DNA from: JAHEJE01 sp965216335
GTDB lineage: Bacteria > Pseudomonadota > Alphaproteobacteria > Rhizobiales > Aestuariivirgaceae
Length of the DNA stretch: 64,000 nt
Assembly (NCBI GenBank): GCA_965216335.1
Contig: OZ244154.1
Coordinates: 558,001 to 622,000, forward strand
Reading direction: 5' to 3'
Position 1 is the first letter of the stretch; the number at the start of each line of letters is the position of its first letter. The notes beneath the pieces were generated by a model. The model searched no databases, had not been told where the DNA came from, and was given only the letters and a program-made list of their open reading frames with translations. Of this stretch, positions 8,589-17,231 are shown one piece after another. Position numbers and translations under genes: made by a program.

Positions 8589-9101
8589 ATGTCCACGGGA
8601 GCGAACCGCAAACCGCACACGGCGGTCTTGTCTTCAAGCGCTGCGTTGCTGGTCGCGCTGGCCATCGGTCTTGCTGCCGACAGCCGGGTCACGACGTCAG
8701 ACGGCGGCCTCGAGCATGACTATTCCGGCGGCCAGGTCGCCCGCCTCATCAACGAAACCGCTCCCGACTGGTTGGTGATTCCGCCGCGCTCATCTTTTCC
8801 TGTCGTCAACAGGATCGGATCGCAATCCTCAGCGAGCCGCGTTGTTCACTACCGCACCCTTGCCAGCGAGGCCGAGATCACGGCCTTCCACAAGGTCAAA
8901 CTGGCCTGGAAAGGCATGCAATGGCTCGACATCGACCCTGTGCCCGGCGATCATCACACACCGCTAGCCGTTCGGATCGGTCACTCAAGCAATGGCGGTG
9001 AGCGGCTGCACATCACCATCCGCAAGGCAGGGGCTGTCAACCTTGTCGAGATTCTTATCGCCGGCATGGATGAATCCGAAACGGCGCGCTTGACGCAGTA
9101 G
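8589..9101 (+). CDS. Hypothetical protein with N-terminal membrane or signal segment
   Basis: A 170-residue protein that I do not recognise. After a short polar start there is a hydrophobic stretch (about residues 14-30, AVLSSSAALLVALAIGLAAD) that could be a signal peptide or a membrane anchor. The rest is soluble-looking, with DWLVIPPRSSFPVVNRIG and a beta-rich C-terminal part. Only the first segment is hydrophobic enough for a membrane. An excellent AAGGAGG ribosome-binding site (8574-8580) decides the ATG at 8589. It lies between the GST and RidA genes, all on the plus strand, but with gaps of 123 and 51 bp. Confidence 0.6.
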   Translation: MSTGANRKPHTAVLSSSAALLVALAIGLAADSRVTTSDGGLEHDYSGGQVARLINETAPDWLVIPPRSSFPVVNRIGSQSSASRVVHYRTLASEAEITAFHKVKLAWKGMQWLDIDPVPGDHHTPLAVRIGHSSNGGERLHITIRKAGAVNLVEILIAGMDESETARLTQ

Positions 9102-9152
9102 TGTAATTCGCCGCAGCATCCCGGACCCGTTCGCAACAGACAGGAATCCGCC

Positions 9153-9548
9153 ATGCCGCTTCCCGAATTCTTCATGATCGATGGCGCCCCCCAGCCGGTC
9201 GCGACCTTTTCCCATGCCAGTGAGATCGACGGCTGGGTGTTCCTGACCGGACAGATGCCAACCTTTCTTGGCGAGCCGAACCGCCCGTTGCCCGACGGCA
9301 TAGAAGCCCAGACACGGCGGGTAATGGACAATCTGATCATCGTGCTCGACGGCATGGGGCTAGGGCTGGAGAACGTCGCCCAGGCGCGGGTCTACATCAC
9401 CAACTTCGAGCGCGACTATGAGGCGATGAACCGGACTTACAAGTCATACTTTGCCGAAGGCAAACTGCCAGCGCGCACCTGCATCGGCGTCACCGGCCTG
9501 GCTGTCGGAGCGCTGGTCGAAATCGACATGATCGCCCGCCGTCCGTGA
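9153..9548 (+). CDS. RidA/YjgF/UK114-family protein
   Basis: A 131-residue protein of the RidA family, trimeric enzymes or ligand-binding proteins that hydrolyse reactive enamines and imines from PLP enzymes. Typical blocks are GWVFLTGQMPTFL, EAQTRRVMDNLIIVLDGMGLGLENVAQARVYITNF and the late PARTCIGVTGLAVGALVEIDMIA; the Arg of PARTC is the usual carboxylate-binding residue. The RidA-type active site also needs a Tyr near the N-terminus, which is not obvious, so it may be a Rid1-7 paralogue. An AGGAA sits upstream of the ATG. It ends 1 bp short of the convergent sthA stop. Confidence 0.88.
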   Translation: MPLPEFFMIDGAPQPVATFSHASEIDGWVFLTGQMPTFLGEPNRPLPDGIEAQTRRVMDNLIIVLDGMGLGLENVAQARVYITNFERDYEAMNRTYKSYFAEGKLPARTCIGVTGLAVGALVEIDMIARRP

Positions 9549-10949
9549 TTACCTGGGCATGCGGTTCCAGGCATCGAGCGCAGCGATTTTGTAGGCCTCG
9601 GCAAGGGTCGGGTAGTTGAAGGTGTTCTCGACAAAGTAGTCGAGCGTGCCCTTCAGGTTGAGCACCGCCTGACCGATGTGAATGAGCTCGGTGGCGCCTT
9701 CGCCGACGATGTGGCAGCCGAGAAGGCGCCGGGTCTTCAGCGAGAAGATCATCTTCATCATGCCGAAGTTGAGCCCCATGATGTGGCCGCGCGAGGTCTC
9801 GCGGAATCGGGCGATGCCGGTTTCATAGGCTATGCCGCGCTCCTTGACCTCCTGTTCGCTCATCCCGACGGTTGAAATCTCCGGCACCGCGTAGATACCA
9901 TAAGGGAAGTACTCAGGCGGTTCCTGGGCCTGCAAGTCAAAGGCGTGGCAGGCGGCGATCCTGCCTTGCTCCATTGAAGTCGAAGCAAGGCTGGGAAACC
10001 CGATTACATCACCGGCGGCGTAGATGTGGTCAACATCGGTCTGGAACGTTTGGGAGTTGACCGCTACGCGGCCACGGTGGTCGACTTCCAGCCCACAGTT
10101 TTCCAGCCCCAGAACGTCAGTAGCACCGACCCGGCCGGCGGCGAACAGCAAGCTGTCGGAGCGCACCTGGCGTCCGTCTTCCATCCGAACAACACAAGCG
10201 TTATCCAGCCGCGTGATGGTTTGCGCCTTGCAGCCTAACCGGAGCACGATGCCGCGGTCACGCATCTGGTGCATGAAGTCCTCGATGATCTCGCGGTCGA
10301 TGAAATCAAGGATTTGATCGCGCGGCTCGATCACCGTCACATGAATGTCGAGGGCATTGAAGATCGTCGCATACTCGATGCCGATCACCCCGGCACCGAT
10401 GATGGTGATGTTGCGCGGAACATCGTGCAGGTCGAGCACCTCATCAGTGTCGAGAACCTTTTGCCCGTCGAACGGCACATAGTCCGGCCGGAAAGGACGG
10501 GTGCCGACGGCGAGCAGAAAGCGGTCGGCGGTGATTGAAATCGGATCGGCATCATCGCTGGTGATCAGCACCGTGTTGGGGTCGCTGAACCGGGCTTCGC
10601 CGGCGATGACCGAGACGCGGTTGCGAGAGAACTGGTGCTGCAGAACTTCGACCTCGTGGTCGAGGGTCATCAGCAGCCGGGCGCGCAGGTCGTCTGCCGT
10701 GATGTCCTGCTTGACCCGGTAGGAGCGGCCATAAAAGCCGCGCTCGCGCCAGCCGGACAGGTTAAGCACGGTTTCGCGCAAGGTCTTCGAAGGGATCGTG
10801 CCCGTATGCACCGAAACTCCACCGACCCGGCGGCCCTTTTCGACCACCAGCACGTTCTTGCCAACCTTGGCTGCTTGAATGGCCGCACGGCGTCCGGCAG
10901 GCCCTGATCCGATGACGATCAGGTCATAGTGGTCGTTGGCTTTTGTCAT
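9549..10949 (-). CDS. sthA: Soluble pyridine nucleotide transhydrogenase (Si-specific)
   Basis: A 466-residue FAD-dependent pyridine nucleotide-disulfide oxidoreductase-like enzyme that moves reducing equivalents between NADPH and NAD+. The FAD motif is GSGPAGRRAAIQAAKVGKNV. The redox Cys pair of lipoamide dehydrogenase is absent: the position reads VSVHTGTIPSKTLRE, the hallmark of SthA. A second nucleotide-binding motif, IIGAGVIGIEYATIFNAL, is in the middle, and the AAGDVIGFPSLAS stretch binds FAD. The start overlaps the rimO stop by 4 bp (ATGA), so the two are translationally coupled. Confidence 0.93.
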   Translation of the reverse strand: MTKANDHYDLIVIGSGPAGRRAAIQAAKVGKNVLVVEKGRRVGGVSVHTGTIPSKTLRETVLNLSGWRERGFYGRSYRVKQDITADDLRARLLMTLDHEVEVLQHQFSRNRVSVIAGEARFSDPNTVLITSDDADPISITADRFLLAVGTRPFRPDYVPFDGQKVLDTDEVLDLHDVPRNITIIGAGVIGIEYATIFNALDIHVTVIEPRDQILDFIDREIIEDFMHQMRDRGIVLRLGCKAQTITRLDNACVVRMEDGRQVRSDSLLFAAGRVGATDVLGLENCGLEVDHRGRVAVNSQTFQTDVDHIYAAGDVIGFPSLASTSMEQGRIAACHAFDLQAQEPPEYFPYGIYAVPEISTVGMSEQEVKERGIAYETGIARFRETSRGHIMGLNFGMMKMIFSLKTRRLLGCHIVGEGATELIHIGQAVLNLKGTLDYFVENTFNYPTLAEAYKIAALDAWNRMPR

Positions 10950-12277
10950 GACGGATCAACGGGTTCCGCAATGAGGTCGTAATCTGTGGCGTCGGTAACA
11001 TGTACACGCACCAGGTCGCCTTGGGCGAGCCCGGTTGCGCCAGGTAGAAGCACGTTTCCGTCAATTTCGGGGGCATCCCATGGAGAGCGGGCGATAGCTT
11101 CGCCCTGGCCTACGTCGACTTCATCAACGAGAACATAGACACGGCGGCCAATCTTGTGCTGTAGGATGTCTGCGCTGATCTCGGCCTGCACCTGCATGAA
11201 CCGGTGCCAGCGCTCCTCCTTGACCTCTTCAGGCACATGGCCGGGCAAATCATTGGCGCGAGCACCGTCCACCGGTTCGTACTTGAAACAGCCGGCCCTT
11301 TCGATCCGCGCCTCGCGCATCCACTCAAGCAGGCACTCGAAATCCTCATCCGTTTCACCGGGAAAGCCGACGATGAAGGTCGAGCGGATGGCGAGGTCGG
11401 GGCAGACGCCGCGCCACGCCGCCAGCCGGTCGAGCACCTTGGCCTGATTAGCCGGCCGCCGCATGGCTTTAAGGACCGATGGGCTAGCGTGCTGGAACGG
11501 AATGTCGAGATATGGCAGCACGCTGCCTTCGGCCATCAGTTCCACCACCTTGTCGACGTGCGGGTAGGGGTAGACGTAGTGCAGTCGGACCCAGGCGCCG
11601 AGCGAGCCCAGTTCCTTTGCCAGATCGTAAAACCGGGCGGAAATCTCGCGGCCATGCCACTTGCTTGCCGCGTAGTTGATGTCCAGGCCATAGGCGGAGG
11701 TATCCTGTGAAATGACCAGCAGTTCCTTGACACCTGCCCTGACCAGCCTTTCAGCCTCATAGAGCACCGACGCCGCTGGCCGACTTGCCAGATCACCACG
11801 CAATTCTGGGATGATGCAAAATGTGCACCGATTGTTGCAACCGTCTGAAATTTTTAAATAAGCGTAGTGGCGCGGTGTGAGCTTGAGCCCTTGATCGGGC
11901 ACCAGGTCGAACTTTGGATCGTGCGCCGGCGGTACTGCATTGTGAACCGCGTTGACCACCGCCTCGTACTGGTGCGGTCCGGTGACCGCCAGAACGTCGG
12001 GATGGATATCGCGAATGGCCGCTTCATCGCCGCCCATGCAACCGGTGACGATAACTCGGCCGTTCTCTGCAATCGCCTCGCCAATCGCCTCCAGCGACTC
12101 CGCCTTGGCGCTGTCGAGAAACCCGCAGGTGTTGACGATCACTGCATCGGCCCCGGCATAATCCGGCGAAATCACATAACCCTCGGCTCGCAACTGCGTC
12201 AGGATACGTTCGGAGTCCACCAACGCCTTGGGGCAACCGAGACTGACGATACCGACTTTCGGGAGGGGTGCGGGCAT
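10946..12277 (-). CDS. rimO: Ribosomal protein S12 methylthiotransferase RimO
   Basis: A 443-residue radical-SAM methylthiotransferase that modifies a conserved Asp of ribosomal protein S12. Domains in order: UPF0004/MTTase domain with Cys ligands (VSLGCPKALVDSE, NTCGFLDSAK, VTGCMGG), radical-SAM domain with the 4Fe-4S motif CNNRCTFCIIPELRG, then a TRAM domain at the C-terminus (VYVLVDEVDVGQGEAIARSP). Conserved ELRG after the cluster and the length favour RimO over MiaB. AGGA lies ahead of the ATG. It forms an operon with sthA. Confidence 0.95.
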   Translation of the reverse strand: MPAPLPKVGIVSLGCPKALVDSERILTQLRAEGYVISPDYAGADAVIVNTCGFLDSAKAESLEAIGEAIAENGRVIVTGCMGGDEAAIRDIHPDVLAVTGPHQYEAVVNAVHNAVPPAHDPKFDLVPDQGLKLTPRHYAYLKISDGCNNRCTFCIIPELRGDLASRPAASVLYEAERLVRAGVKELLVISQDTSAYGLDINYAASKWHGREISARFYDLAKELGSLGAWVRLHYVYPYPHVDKVVELMAEGSVLPYLDIPFQHASPSVLKAMRRPANQAKVLDRLAAWRGVCPDLAIRSTFIVGFPGETDEDFECLLEWMREARIERAGCFKYEPVDGARANDLPGHVPEEVKEERWHRFMQVQAEISADILQHKIGRRVYVLVDEVDVGQGEAIARSPWDAPEIDGNVLLPGATGLAQGDLVRVHVTDATDYDLIAEPVDPS

Positions 12278-12372
12278 TGATTCCTGCTAGCGGGGCGAAT
12301 ATGCAGTTTGTATGAAGCGCCGCTCTCATTAGCGCAGGCCAACTGTTCCTGCAATCATGTCAAGGATTTGTC

Positions 12373-13248
12373 ATGGACACATCGCGCGAACGGGCAAAGA
12401 GCCTGAGTTGTTGGTCGGGGCCGGTCGATCCGCAACCGCTCAAAGGCGGCCTGAGCAATGAGAGTTTCACCGTCGTCGATGGTGGTGAAACGTATGTCGT
12501 GCGCTTCGGCACGGACGTGCCCGTGCACCACGTGTTCCGTGACAACGAGGTGATGGCCTCACATGCGGCGTTTGAGGCCGGGTTTGCCCCTGAACTGGTT
12601 CATGCCGGTGAAGGTGTTACGGTTTTCCGGTTCATTTCCGGCAAGACATTCGACGAGGCCGATGTCAGGGCGAACATCGAACGTGTCGCAGCCCTGGTTC
12701 ACAACTTTCATAACGAAATGCCACACCACGTTTCCGGCCCTGGCCGGTTTTTCTGGCCGTTTCATATGGTACGCGACTATGCCCGGACGCTGAAGGCCGG
12801 CAACAGCCGGATGGTGGGCGAGATACCCGGCTTCCTGACGCTCGCCGACGAACTCGAAGCCGTACAACCTGCCATGCCGATCATTTATTCCCACGATGAC
12901 TTGCTGCCGGCCAACTTCATTGACGACGGCGAAAGGCTCTGGCTGATTGATTTTGAGTATGCGGCCTTCTCGACACCGATGTTCGATTTGGCCGGTGTAT
13001 CCTCCAATGCCCAATTCGGCGAAGACGAGGACAAGCGTTTGCTGAGATCCTATTTCGGCAACGCACCGAATCAAGCGCTGCAAAGGGGGTTTGGTGCAAT
13101 GAAATGCGCCTCCCTGCTGCGCGAGGCGATGTGGAGCATGGTGTCTGAACTGCATCTGGACGCGCCAGGCGTTGATTATGTTGCTTACACCGATGAAAAC
13201 CTCGAACGCCTCGATCAGGCCGTTGCTGCCTACAAGGCCAGGTTCTAG
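12373..13248 (+). CDS. Choline/ethanolamine kinase-like phosphotransferase
   Basis: A 291-residue APH/choline-kinase-fold protein. The N-terminal lobe has PLKGGLSNESFTVVDGGETYVVRFG (nucleotide loop and Lys/Arg). The Brenner motif is YSHDDLLPANFI (catalytic Asp), and the DFG-like metal motif is WLIDFEYAAFSTPMFDLAG; both are typical of choline and ethanolamine kinases. The start has AAGGA 6 nt upstream. Only 2 bp separate it from the next gene, a dimethylglycine/sarcosine-type dehydrogenase, so a role in the metabolism of choline or related methylamines is plausible. The substrate is inferred from the family and context only. Confidence 0.8.
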   Translation: MDTSRERAKSLSCWSGPVDPQPLKGGLSNESFTVVDGGETYVVRFGTDVPVHHVFRDNEVMASHAAFEAGFAPELVHAGEGVTVFRFISGKTFDEADVRANIERVAALVHNFHNEMPHHVSGPGRFFWPFHMVRDYARTLKAGNSRMVGEIPGFLTLADELEAVQPAMPIIYSHDDLLPANFIDDGERLWLIDFEYAAFSTPMFDLAGVSSNAQFGEDEDKRLLRSYFGNAPNQALQRGFGAMKCASLLREAMWSMVSELHLDAPGVDYVAYTDENLERLDQAVAAYKARF

Positions 13249-13250
13249 CA

Positions 13251-15692
13251 ATGGTGTTGCCAACCCACGCCCAGGTTGTCGTCATTGGCGGCGGTATTAT
13301 CGGCTGTTCCACCGCCTATCATCTAGCCCGGGACCACAACGCGGATGTCGTGTTGCTGGAGAAGGGTAAGCTGACGAGCGGTTCAACCTGGCATGCCGCC
13401 GGATTGGTCGGCCAGTTGCGTTCATCGGCCAGCATAACCCAGGTGTTGAAATACTCCGTCGGCCTTTATGAAACACTCGAAGCCGAGACCGGACTGGCCA
13501 CTGGCTGGAAACAGAATGGTGGGCTGCGCCTGGCCTGCAACGAGGAACGCTGGATCGAGATAAAACGCCAGGCGACGACGGCCCGTAGCTTCGGCCTGGA
13601 AATGGAACTGCTGAGCCCGACCGAAGCCAAGACGTTGTGGCCGATGATGGATGTCAGTGACCTGGTAGGCGCGGCCTTTCTGCCGACTGACGGCCAGGCG
13701 TCGCCATCCGATATCACCCAATCGCTCGCCAAGGGCGCGCGCATGCACGGCACCAAGCTGTTCGAGGGTGTGACCGTGACGGGTATCGCAACCGAAAACG
13801 GCCGCGTCACCGGCGTTGAGACTGACCAGGGCACAATCGCGACCAGCCGGGTCGTCAATTGCGCCGGCATGTGGGCCCGCGATATCGGCGCCATGGCTGG
13901 CGTCACCGTACCGCTGCAGCCGGTGCAGCATCAGTATATGGTTTCCGAACCGATCGACGGCATAACAGCTGACCTGCCGACCCTACGCGATCCAGACCGG
14001 CTGACATACTTCAAGGAGGAGGTCGGCGGCCTGGTGATGGGCGGTTATGAGTTCAACCCGATCGCCTGGGCCGACAGTGGTATCCCGGATCAGTTCGAGT
14101 TCCAGCTTCTGGAGGAAAACTGGGAGCATTTCGAACAATTCATGGGCTCGGCCATTGCCCGCGTGCCTGCCTTCGAGACCGCCGGCATCAAGCAACTGAT
14201 CAACGGTCCAGAGAGTTTTACGCCGGATGGCACCTACATCATGGGCGAGGCACCGGAAGTTGCCGGGTTCTTCGTCGGCGCCGGGTTCAATGCCTTCGGC
14301 ATCGCATCAGGCGGCGGGGCAGGGTGGATGCTTGCCGAATGGGTGATGACCGGAGAGCAGCCGCTCGATCTGTGGAGCGTCGACATCCGGCGGTTTTCAG
14401 CCTTGCACACGGACCGCGACTGGGTGCGCCAACGTACCCTGGAGGCCTACGGCAAACACTACACCGTCGTCTTTCCGCACGAGGAGTACAAGAGCGGCCG
14501 GCCGCGCATCGTCTCGCCACTTTATGACCGGCTGCAGGCGCGGCGGGCGGTGTTCGGCTCCAAGCTTGGCTGGGAGCGTCCCAACTGGTTCGCGCCAGCA
14601 GGCATCGAGCCGTGTGATGACTATTCGATGGGCCGCCAGAACTGGTTCGAGCATGTCGCGGGGGAGCACAGGGCTGTGCGCGAAAGGGTAGGGCTGTTCG
14701 ACCAGTCGTCATTCGCCAAGTTTGAACTCTCAGGCAAAGACGCTTGTGAGGCCCTGTCGTGGATCGCCGCCAACAACGTCGACGTCGCGCAAGGCCGCGT
14801 CGTCTACACTCAGATGCTCAACTCACGCGGCGGTATCGAGTGCGATCTGACAGCGGCGCGAATGGCTGGTGACAGGTACTACATTGTCACCGGAACCGGT
14901 TTTCGTACCCACAATTTCAGTTGGATCCGTCAGCACATCAAGCCGGGACTTGATGCCAGCCTGCGCGATGTAACCGAGGCCTATGGGACACTGTCGCTAT
15001 TCGGACCACGCGCCCGCGATGTCCTCAATGAGCTGACAAACGACGATCTGACCAATGACGGTTTTGCGTTCGGACACATGAGGGAAATCTCCATTGCCGG
15101 TCACTGCGTGCGTGCCTTGCGCATCACCTATGTCGGTGAACTCGGCTGGGAACTGCACATGCCCATTAATGCGACCGGCGAGGTGTTCGATGCGCTGTTC
15201 AACGCTGGCAAACCGCACGGACTCGCGCTGTGCGGTTATCGGGCGATCGAGTCGCTTAGGCTGGAAAAAGGTTACCGCGCCTGGGGCAGCGACATCACGC
15301 CAAATGACTCTCCGTTCGAGGCAGGGCTTGGCTGGGCTGTGAAGATGAAATCTGGCCAACCGTTTCTTGGCCGCGAGGCGGCGCGAGAAGCTGCGAGCTC
15401 ACCGCTCGAAAAAATGTTGATTTGCTTTACCGTCGACGACCCTGAGGTGACCTTGCTCGGCCGTGAGACCATCCTGCGCAATGGCGAGCCGGTCGGGTAT
15501 CTTTCAAGCGGCGGTTTCGGTCATACCATCGGCAAGCCGATCGGCTACGGCTACGTCAGGCATGAGCAGGGCGTTGATCACGAGTACGTGTTCAACGCTG
15601 ACTATGCCTTGGACGTTGCAACAGAGCGAAAGCGCTGCAAACCGCACCTAACATGCCTGTACGACCCGGAAAACAGCCGGATCAAGTGCTGA
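13251..15692 (+). CDS. FAD-dependent dimethylglycine/sarcosine dehydrogenase-like protein (DAO + GcvT domains)
   Basis: An 813-residue enzyme. Domains in order: DAO-type flavin domain (residues about 6-370, VVVIGGGIIGCSTAYHLA), an FAO_M linker (about 370-425), a folate-binding GcvT domain (about 430-690), and GcvT C-terminal barrel (about 700-800). The His in SGSTWHAAGLVGQL is at the position that binds FAD covalently in dimethylglycine dehydrogenase. The GcvT part (NSRGGIECDLTAAR, ELGWELHMPINATGE) would capture formaldehyde as methylene-tetrahydrofolate. The enzyme class is clear. The substrate (dimethylglycine, sarcosine or another N-methyl amino acid) is not. The preceding kinase-like gene is 2 bp upstream. 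Confidence 0.88.
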   Translation: MVLPTHAQVVVIGGGIIGCSTAYHLARDHNADVVLLEKGKLTSGSTWHAAGLVGQLRSSASITQVLKYSVGLYETLEAETGLATGWKQNGGLRLACNEERWIEIKRQATTARSFGLEMELLSPTEAKTLWPMMDVSDLVGAAFLPTDGQASPSDITQSLAKGARMHGTKLFEGVTVTGIATENGRVTGVETDQGTIATSRVVNCAGMWARDIGAMAGVTVPLQPVQHQYMVSEPIDGITADLPTLRDPDRLTYFKEEVGGLVMGGYEFNPIAWADSGIPDQFEFQLLEENWEHFEQFMGSAIARVPAFETAGIKQLINGPESFTPDGTYIMGEAPEVAGFFVGAGFNAFGIASGGGAGWMLAEWVMTGEQPLDLWSVDIRRFSALHTDRDWVRQRTLEAYGKHYTVVFPHEEYKSGRPRIVSPLYDRLQARRAVFGSKLGWERPNWFAPAGIEPCDDYSMGRQNWFEHVAGEHRAVRERVGLFDQSSFAKFELSGKDACEALSWIAANNVDVAQGRVVYTQMLNSRGGIECDLTAARMAGDRYYIVTGTGFRTHNFSWIRQHIKPGLDASLRDVTEAYGTLSLFGPRARDVLNELTNDDLTNDGFAFGHMREISIAGHCVRALRITYVGELGWELHMPINATGEVFDALFNAGKPHGLALCGYRAIESLRLEKGYRAWGSDITPNDSPFEAGLGWAVKMKSGQPFLGREAAREAASSPLEKMLICFTVDDPEVTLLGRETILRNGEPVGYLSSGGFGHTIGKPIGYGYVRHEQGVDHEYVFNADYALDVATERKRCKPHLTCLYDPENSRIKC

Positions 15693-15716
15693 TCCCTCGT
15701 TTTGCGAATGGCGCAT

Positions 15717-15741
15717 GGTTAATCGGGCATCAAGATTAACC
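15717..15741. repeat. Perfect 8-bp inverted repeat GGTTAATC-N9-GATTAACC
   Basis: The arms GGTTAATC (15717-15724) and GATTAACC (15734-15741) are exact reverse complements with a 9-nt spacer. The site lies 25 bp after the dehydrogenase stop and about 75 bp before the VWA gene. There is no T-run after it, so a regulator-binding site for the VWA gene is more likely than a terminator. The two TTAA cores are 13 nt apart, which does not fit the CtrA spacing of 7. Confidence 0.45.
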
Positions 15742-15814
15742 GCAGGTTTTGAGCGCCGTTCCAGCGACTTTTTCAACCGCTCGTGTGCGATAACGAACCA
15801 AATTGGCATGGACG

Positions 15815-17083
15815 ATGAGGTTCACTATGGGGTGGGTTGCAGGAAAGCTAAGACAACTCCAGGATGATACATCCGGCGCTGTTGCGATTGTGCTGGCCGT
15901 GATGGGCATACCATTGTTCTTGGCGGCCGGTGTGGCGATAGACTACGCAGAAGTCTCACGCGTCAAAGCCAAACTGCAAAGTGCAGCAGACGCAGCTGTT
16001 CTCGCCGCCGCTGCGCCTAAGAAGGTTACAGACTCTGAACGTAAGACCATCGCTGTCAGGTTTTTCGAAGCCAATGTCGAAAGAGACAACCTTGGGGCCA
16101 TTGCAACGCCCAACGTAACCGTGACCGAATCTTCGGTGAAGATCTCTGTTGACACCCAGTATCCGGCACGTTTTATGCGTATCGCAGGTTTCACGAACCA
16201 CGAAATTGGAGCCAATTCGACCGCCTTCGTTCCCGGGGAGAAGAAGGCAGAGCTGGCTTTGGTGCTGGATTATTCAGGGTCGATGAATTCCAAGGGCAAG
16301 TATCAGGCTATGCGTGACGCCGCCATCAACATGATTGATATCTTGACCGATGATGGCACGAAAACCGATACGTTGAAATTCGGCCTGGTGCCGTTCTCAC
16401 ACCATGTCTACCTGTCGCTGCCAGGCGAGCACGTCGCCGGGGAACTGGCCGGCACCACCTGGACCAACTGCACCCAGGACCGCAAATATCCTTACAACGT
16501 TGAAGATAGCGTGCCGGACCCGAGTAATGTCGACACCTTGTGGGGTATGACGACGGGCAACGGATATGGTCGCGGCGCCTATTCCCAGTGTGGTCCATAT
16601 TTGAGCAACAATCTCATCGTAAAGCCACTCACCAACAATGCAAATGAAGTCAAGGCGCAGTTACTGTCAATGTCACCGCACAGCCTGACGCATATTGCGT
16701 TGGGCACCGAATTCGGTTGGGCGCTGCTGTCACCCGGCGCGCCATTCACTGAAGGCGCCCCTTACACCGACGAAGACACAAAGAAATACCTGGTCGTCCT
16801 GACTGACGGCGTTCAAACGCAGGATGCGTGGGGGCCCGGGAAGTGGCGGTCGAGAGAAATCGGCGAAGCCAACCTTGAAGAAATGTGCACCAATATCAAG
16901 GCTGAAGGCATCACGATTATCACAATCGCGTTTGATCTCAGTGACTTGTGGACTGAGCAGCGCCTGAAGAACTGCGCCAGTTCGCCGGACGACTTCCACG
17001 ATGCTGACGGCAACGCGCAACTGGCGGCCTCATTCGAAGCGATTGCCAACAAGCTCTACGAGCAGGTGCGCATTCTTAAGTGA
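15815..17083 (+). CDS. TadG-like pilus-assembly protein with VWA domain
   Basis: About 422 residues. Near the N-terminus is a TadE/TadG-like hydrophobic anchor: DDTSGAVAIVLAVMGIPLFLAAGVAIDYAEVSR, followed by VKAKLQSAADAAVLAAA. From about residue 145 there is a von Willebrand A domain with the MIDAS motif LALVLDYSGSMNSKGK (DxSxS) and a later VVLTDGVQTQ. Proteins like this are part of Flp/Tad pili or related envelope structures in alphaproteobacteria. No other tad genes are nearby, so it is an orphan. ATG 15815 was chosen; a TTG at 15803 is in frame, and neither has a strong ribosome-binding site. Confidence 0.8.
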   Translation: MRFTMGWVAGKLRQLQDDTSGAVAIVLAVMGIPLFLAAGVAIDYAEVSRVKAKLQSAADAAVLAAAAPKKVTDSERKTIAVRFFEANVERDNLGAIATPNVTVTESSVKISVDTQYPARFMRIAGFTNHEIGANSTAFVPGEKKAELALVLDYSGSMNSKGKYQAMRDAAINMIDILTDDGTKTDTLKFGLVPFSHHVYLSLPGEHVAGELAGTTWTNCTQDRKYPYNVEDSVPDPSNVDTLWGMTTGNGYGRGAYSQCGPYLSNNLIVKPLTNNANEVKAQLLSMSPHSLTHIALGTEFGWALLSPGAPFTEGAPYTDEDTKKYLVVLTDGVQTQDAWGPGKWRSREIGEANLEEMCTNIKAEGITIITIAFDLSDLWTEQRLKNCASSPDDFHDADGNAQLAASFEAIANKLYEQVRILK

Positions 17084-17231
17084 CCCATTGTGTGCCGCCG
17101 GCGTTGGGAAACCAACTGGAGACCTCTGACAACCTCCCATTCTCGTCATTGACTGGCTTGTCCCAACGATGACGGTGTCCGGAGGCACCCAGCTTGCCTC
17201 AGGATCAAGTGGGCACGGGCTCGGGGGTCAG

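Noticed and set aside
15717..15741. CtrA binding site
   Set aside because: The two TTAA cores are 13 bp apart; CtrA needs TTAA-N7-TTAA.
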